A stretch of DNA of 5,777 nucleotides from a bacterium (GTDB taxonomy: Bacteria; Zixibacteria; MSB-5A5; GN15; FEB-12), in contig DAOVOW010000149.1 in assembly GCA_030629485.1 (NCBI GenBank), forward strand, positions 1-5,777, written 5' to 3'. Below, piece after piece: positions 5,131-5,777 of this stretch. Position 1 is the stretch's first letter, and the number at the start of each line of letters is the position of its first letter. The notes beneath the pieces are model-generated. The model was not told the DNA's origin. It made no database searches and saw only the letters and a list, made by a program, of their open reading frames with translations. The position numbers and the translations under genes are program-made.

Positions 5131-5777
5131 ATGAAACACACCGCTAACGCACTCGTCGTGCTCAGTATTTTGCTGGCCACTACTGGGACAGCAACGACCC
5201 CTCAATCAATCGAAGTCACCCGCAACCTCACATCCATGCCTTTGGCTTTCACTGAGAATCAGGGACAGTGGGATGAACAAGTACAGTTTCGTGCCAATGC
5301 CGGCGGAGCCACCATGTGGTTCACCTCCGACGGCGCTGTCTACCAGTTCACCCGGCGAGTACCCACCAGTTCCGTCATTGCGAGCGAGTCCGCCACGGCG
5401 GACGAGCGCGGCAATCTCATGGGCGTGCGCGCAGCGCGAGAAACACGGCTTGACCGTGTCACCCCGAGCGCAGTCGAAAGGCGAGAAACAGCCTTGCCTG
5501 TCACCCTGAGCGGAGTCGAAGGGCCGAGCGGAGTCGAAGGGCGACACCACGAACCCGACAGCATCGAAACCATCGCCATCAAAGCCAACTTCGTTGGTTC
5601 TAATCCCAATCCTCGGATGATTGGCGTCGATGCCATGGACTACAAATGCAACTACTTCATCGGCAACGACCCCAACGAATGGCACACTGATGTTCCCAAC
5701 TACAGTGCCATTGTCTACGAAGACATCTACACCGGCATCGACCTGAAATACTACGGCAACGGCAAACAGATGGAGTA
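5131..5777 (+). CDS. Secreted SBBP/DUF7948-type protein, N-terminal part, cut by the window end
   Basis: The open frame gives 215 complete codons and runs off the window, so only the N-terminus is seen. GGAGG (5122-5126) lies 4 bases before the ATG. Residues 1-21 form a signal peptide (ALVVLSILLATTGTA), so the product is exported. Residues 37-75 (PLAFTENQGQWDEQVQF, then FTSDGAVYQFTRR) and 143-215 (DSIETIAIKANFVGSNPNPR, NYFIGNDPNEWHTDVPNY, YEDIYTGIDLKYYGNGKQME) match the N-terminal domain that precedes SBBP beta-propeller repeats in large secreted bacterial proteins. Such proteins usually continue for hundreds of residues with repeats and end in an adhesive or sorting domain; that part is outside the window. 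The function is probably extracellular or surface binding, with no catalytic motif visible. Residues about 82-138 are unlike the rest of the domain and are encoded by the dispersed-repeat block at 5373-5545. No stop or frameshift is present in the visible part. Confidence 0.85.
   Translation, partial: MKHTANALVVLSILLATTGTATTPQSIEVTRNLTSMPLAFTENQGQWDEQVQFRANAGGATMWFTSDGAVYQFTRRVPTSSVIASESATADERGNLMGVRAARETRLDRVTPSAVERRETALPVTLSGVEGPSGVEGRHHEPDSIETIAIKANFVGSNPNPRMIGVDAMDYKCNYFIGNDPNEWHTDVPNYSAIVYEDIYTGIDLKYYGNGKQME
5373..5545 (+). repeat. Composite dispersed-repeat block inserted in frame in the SBBP-type gene
   Basis: Three units lie head to tail. The first begins CGTCATTGCGAGCGAG (5373) and holds GTCCGCC/GGCGGAC arms (5388-5394 and 5397-5403), ending near GAGAAACA (5438-5445). 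The second begins gtcaccccgagcgcagtcga (5458-5477), identical to the intergenic copy. The third begins GTCACCCTGAGCGGAGTCGA (5500), with GAGCGGAGTCGAAGGG repeated at 5508-5523 and 5526-5541 on an 18-base period, and ends GGGCGAC (5539-5545), a near inverted match to its GTCACCC start. The block is translated without a stop as about 57 residues, including TLSGVEGPSGVEGR. Confidence 0.75.

Noticed and set aside
4710..5180. Minus-strand open frame of 156 residues across the divergent intergenic region
   Set aside because: It crosses the repeat copy and the start of the single-domain PilZ gene in another frame, and has no ribosome-binding site or family signature.
5500..5545. Short direct repeats as a possible CRISPR array
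   Set aside because: Only two 16-base copies with a 2-base gap, no spacers, and they lie inside a coding frame.
5206..5685. Minus-strand open frames across the SBBP-type gene (also 5340-5636)
   Set aside because: They are antisense to a protein with clear domain motifs. Their PFDSAQG/FDCARGD-like strings are simply the reverse translation of the dispersed repeats.

Overview
The window is bacterial and fits an uncultivated lineage of the FCB (Fibrobacteres-Chlorobi-Bacteroidetes) type, most likely Candidatus Zixibacteria or a close relative. This is an inference from style, not from a marker gene. The grounds are the CC-x-G-x-RGN...DISDLVYLVDYMF C-terminal tail on a secreted protein, an SBBP/DUF7948-type secreted protein with the NYFIGNDP...NEWHTDVPNY signature, and short palindromic repeats of the 'CACCC(C/T)GAGCGSAGTCGA' kind scattered between and inside genes.

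Layout, left to right. 1-188: gene-free GC-rich inverted repeats. 201-776 (+): an unrecognised 191-residue soluble protein. 817-878: a 62-base cloverleaf-like palindromic element between two convergent genes. 883-3135 (-): a 750-residue secreted papain-family (C1A) protease with lectin-like, PKD, cohesin-like and dockerin-like domains, behind a strong -10 box. 3313-3396 (-): tRNA-Leu(CAA), with its own candidate promoter. 3510-4265 (-): a two-domain PilZ protein. 4402-4791 (-): a one-domain PilZ paralogue, upstream of and co-directional with the two-domain gene. 4792-5130: a divergent intergenic region holding hairpins, a dispersed-repeat copy, and candidate promoters for both sides. 5131 to the end (+): the N-terminal 215 residues of a secreted SBBP/DUF7948-type protein, cut by the window edge.

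The genes do not form one pathway. Two encode exported proteins (the protease and the SBBP-type protein), and two are paralogous PilZ proteins that probably respond to cyclic di-GMP and may be co-transcribed. The two most notable signals are evolutionary. First, a roughly 170-base block of dispersed repeats sits in frame inside the SBBP-type gene; it encodes about 57 residues, and a related copy lies in that gene's upstream region. Second, the two-domain PilZ gene appears to be a fusion of two single-domain genes: the linker still contains a sequence matching the ribosome-binding site and start codon of the neighbouring paralogue at 12 of 15 positions. I see no CRISPR array, transposase, phage gene or defence system.
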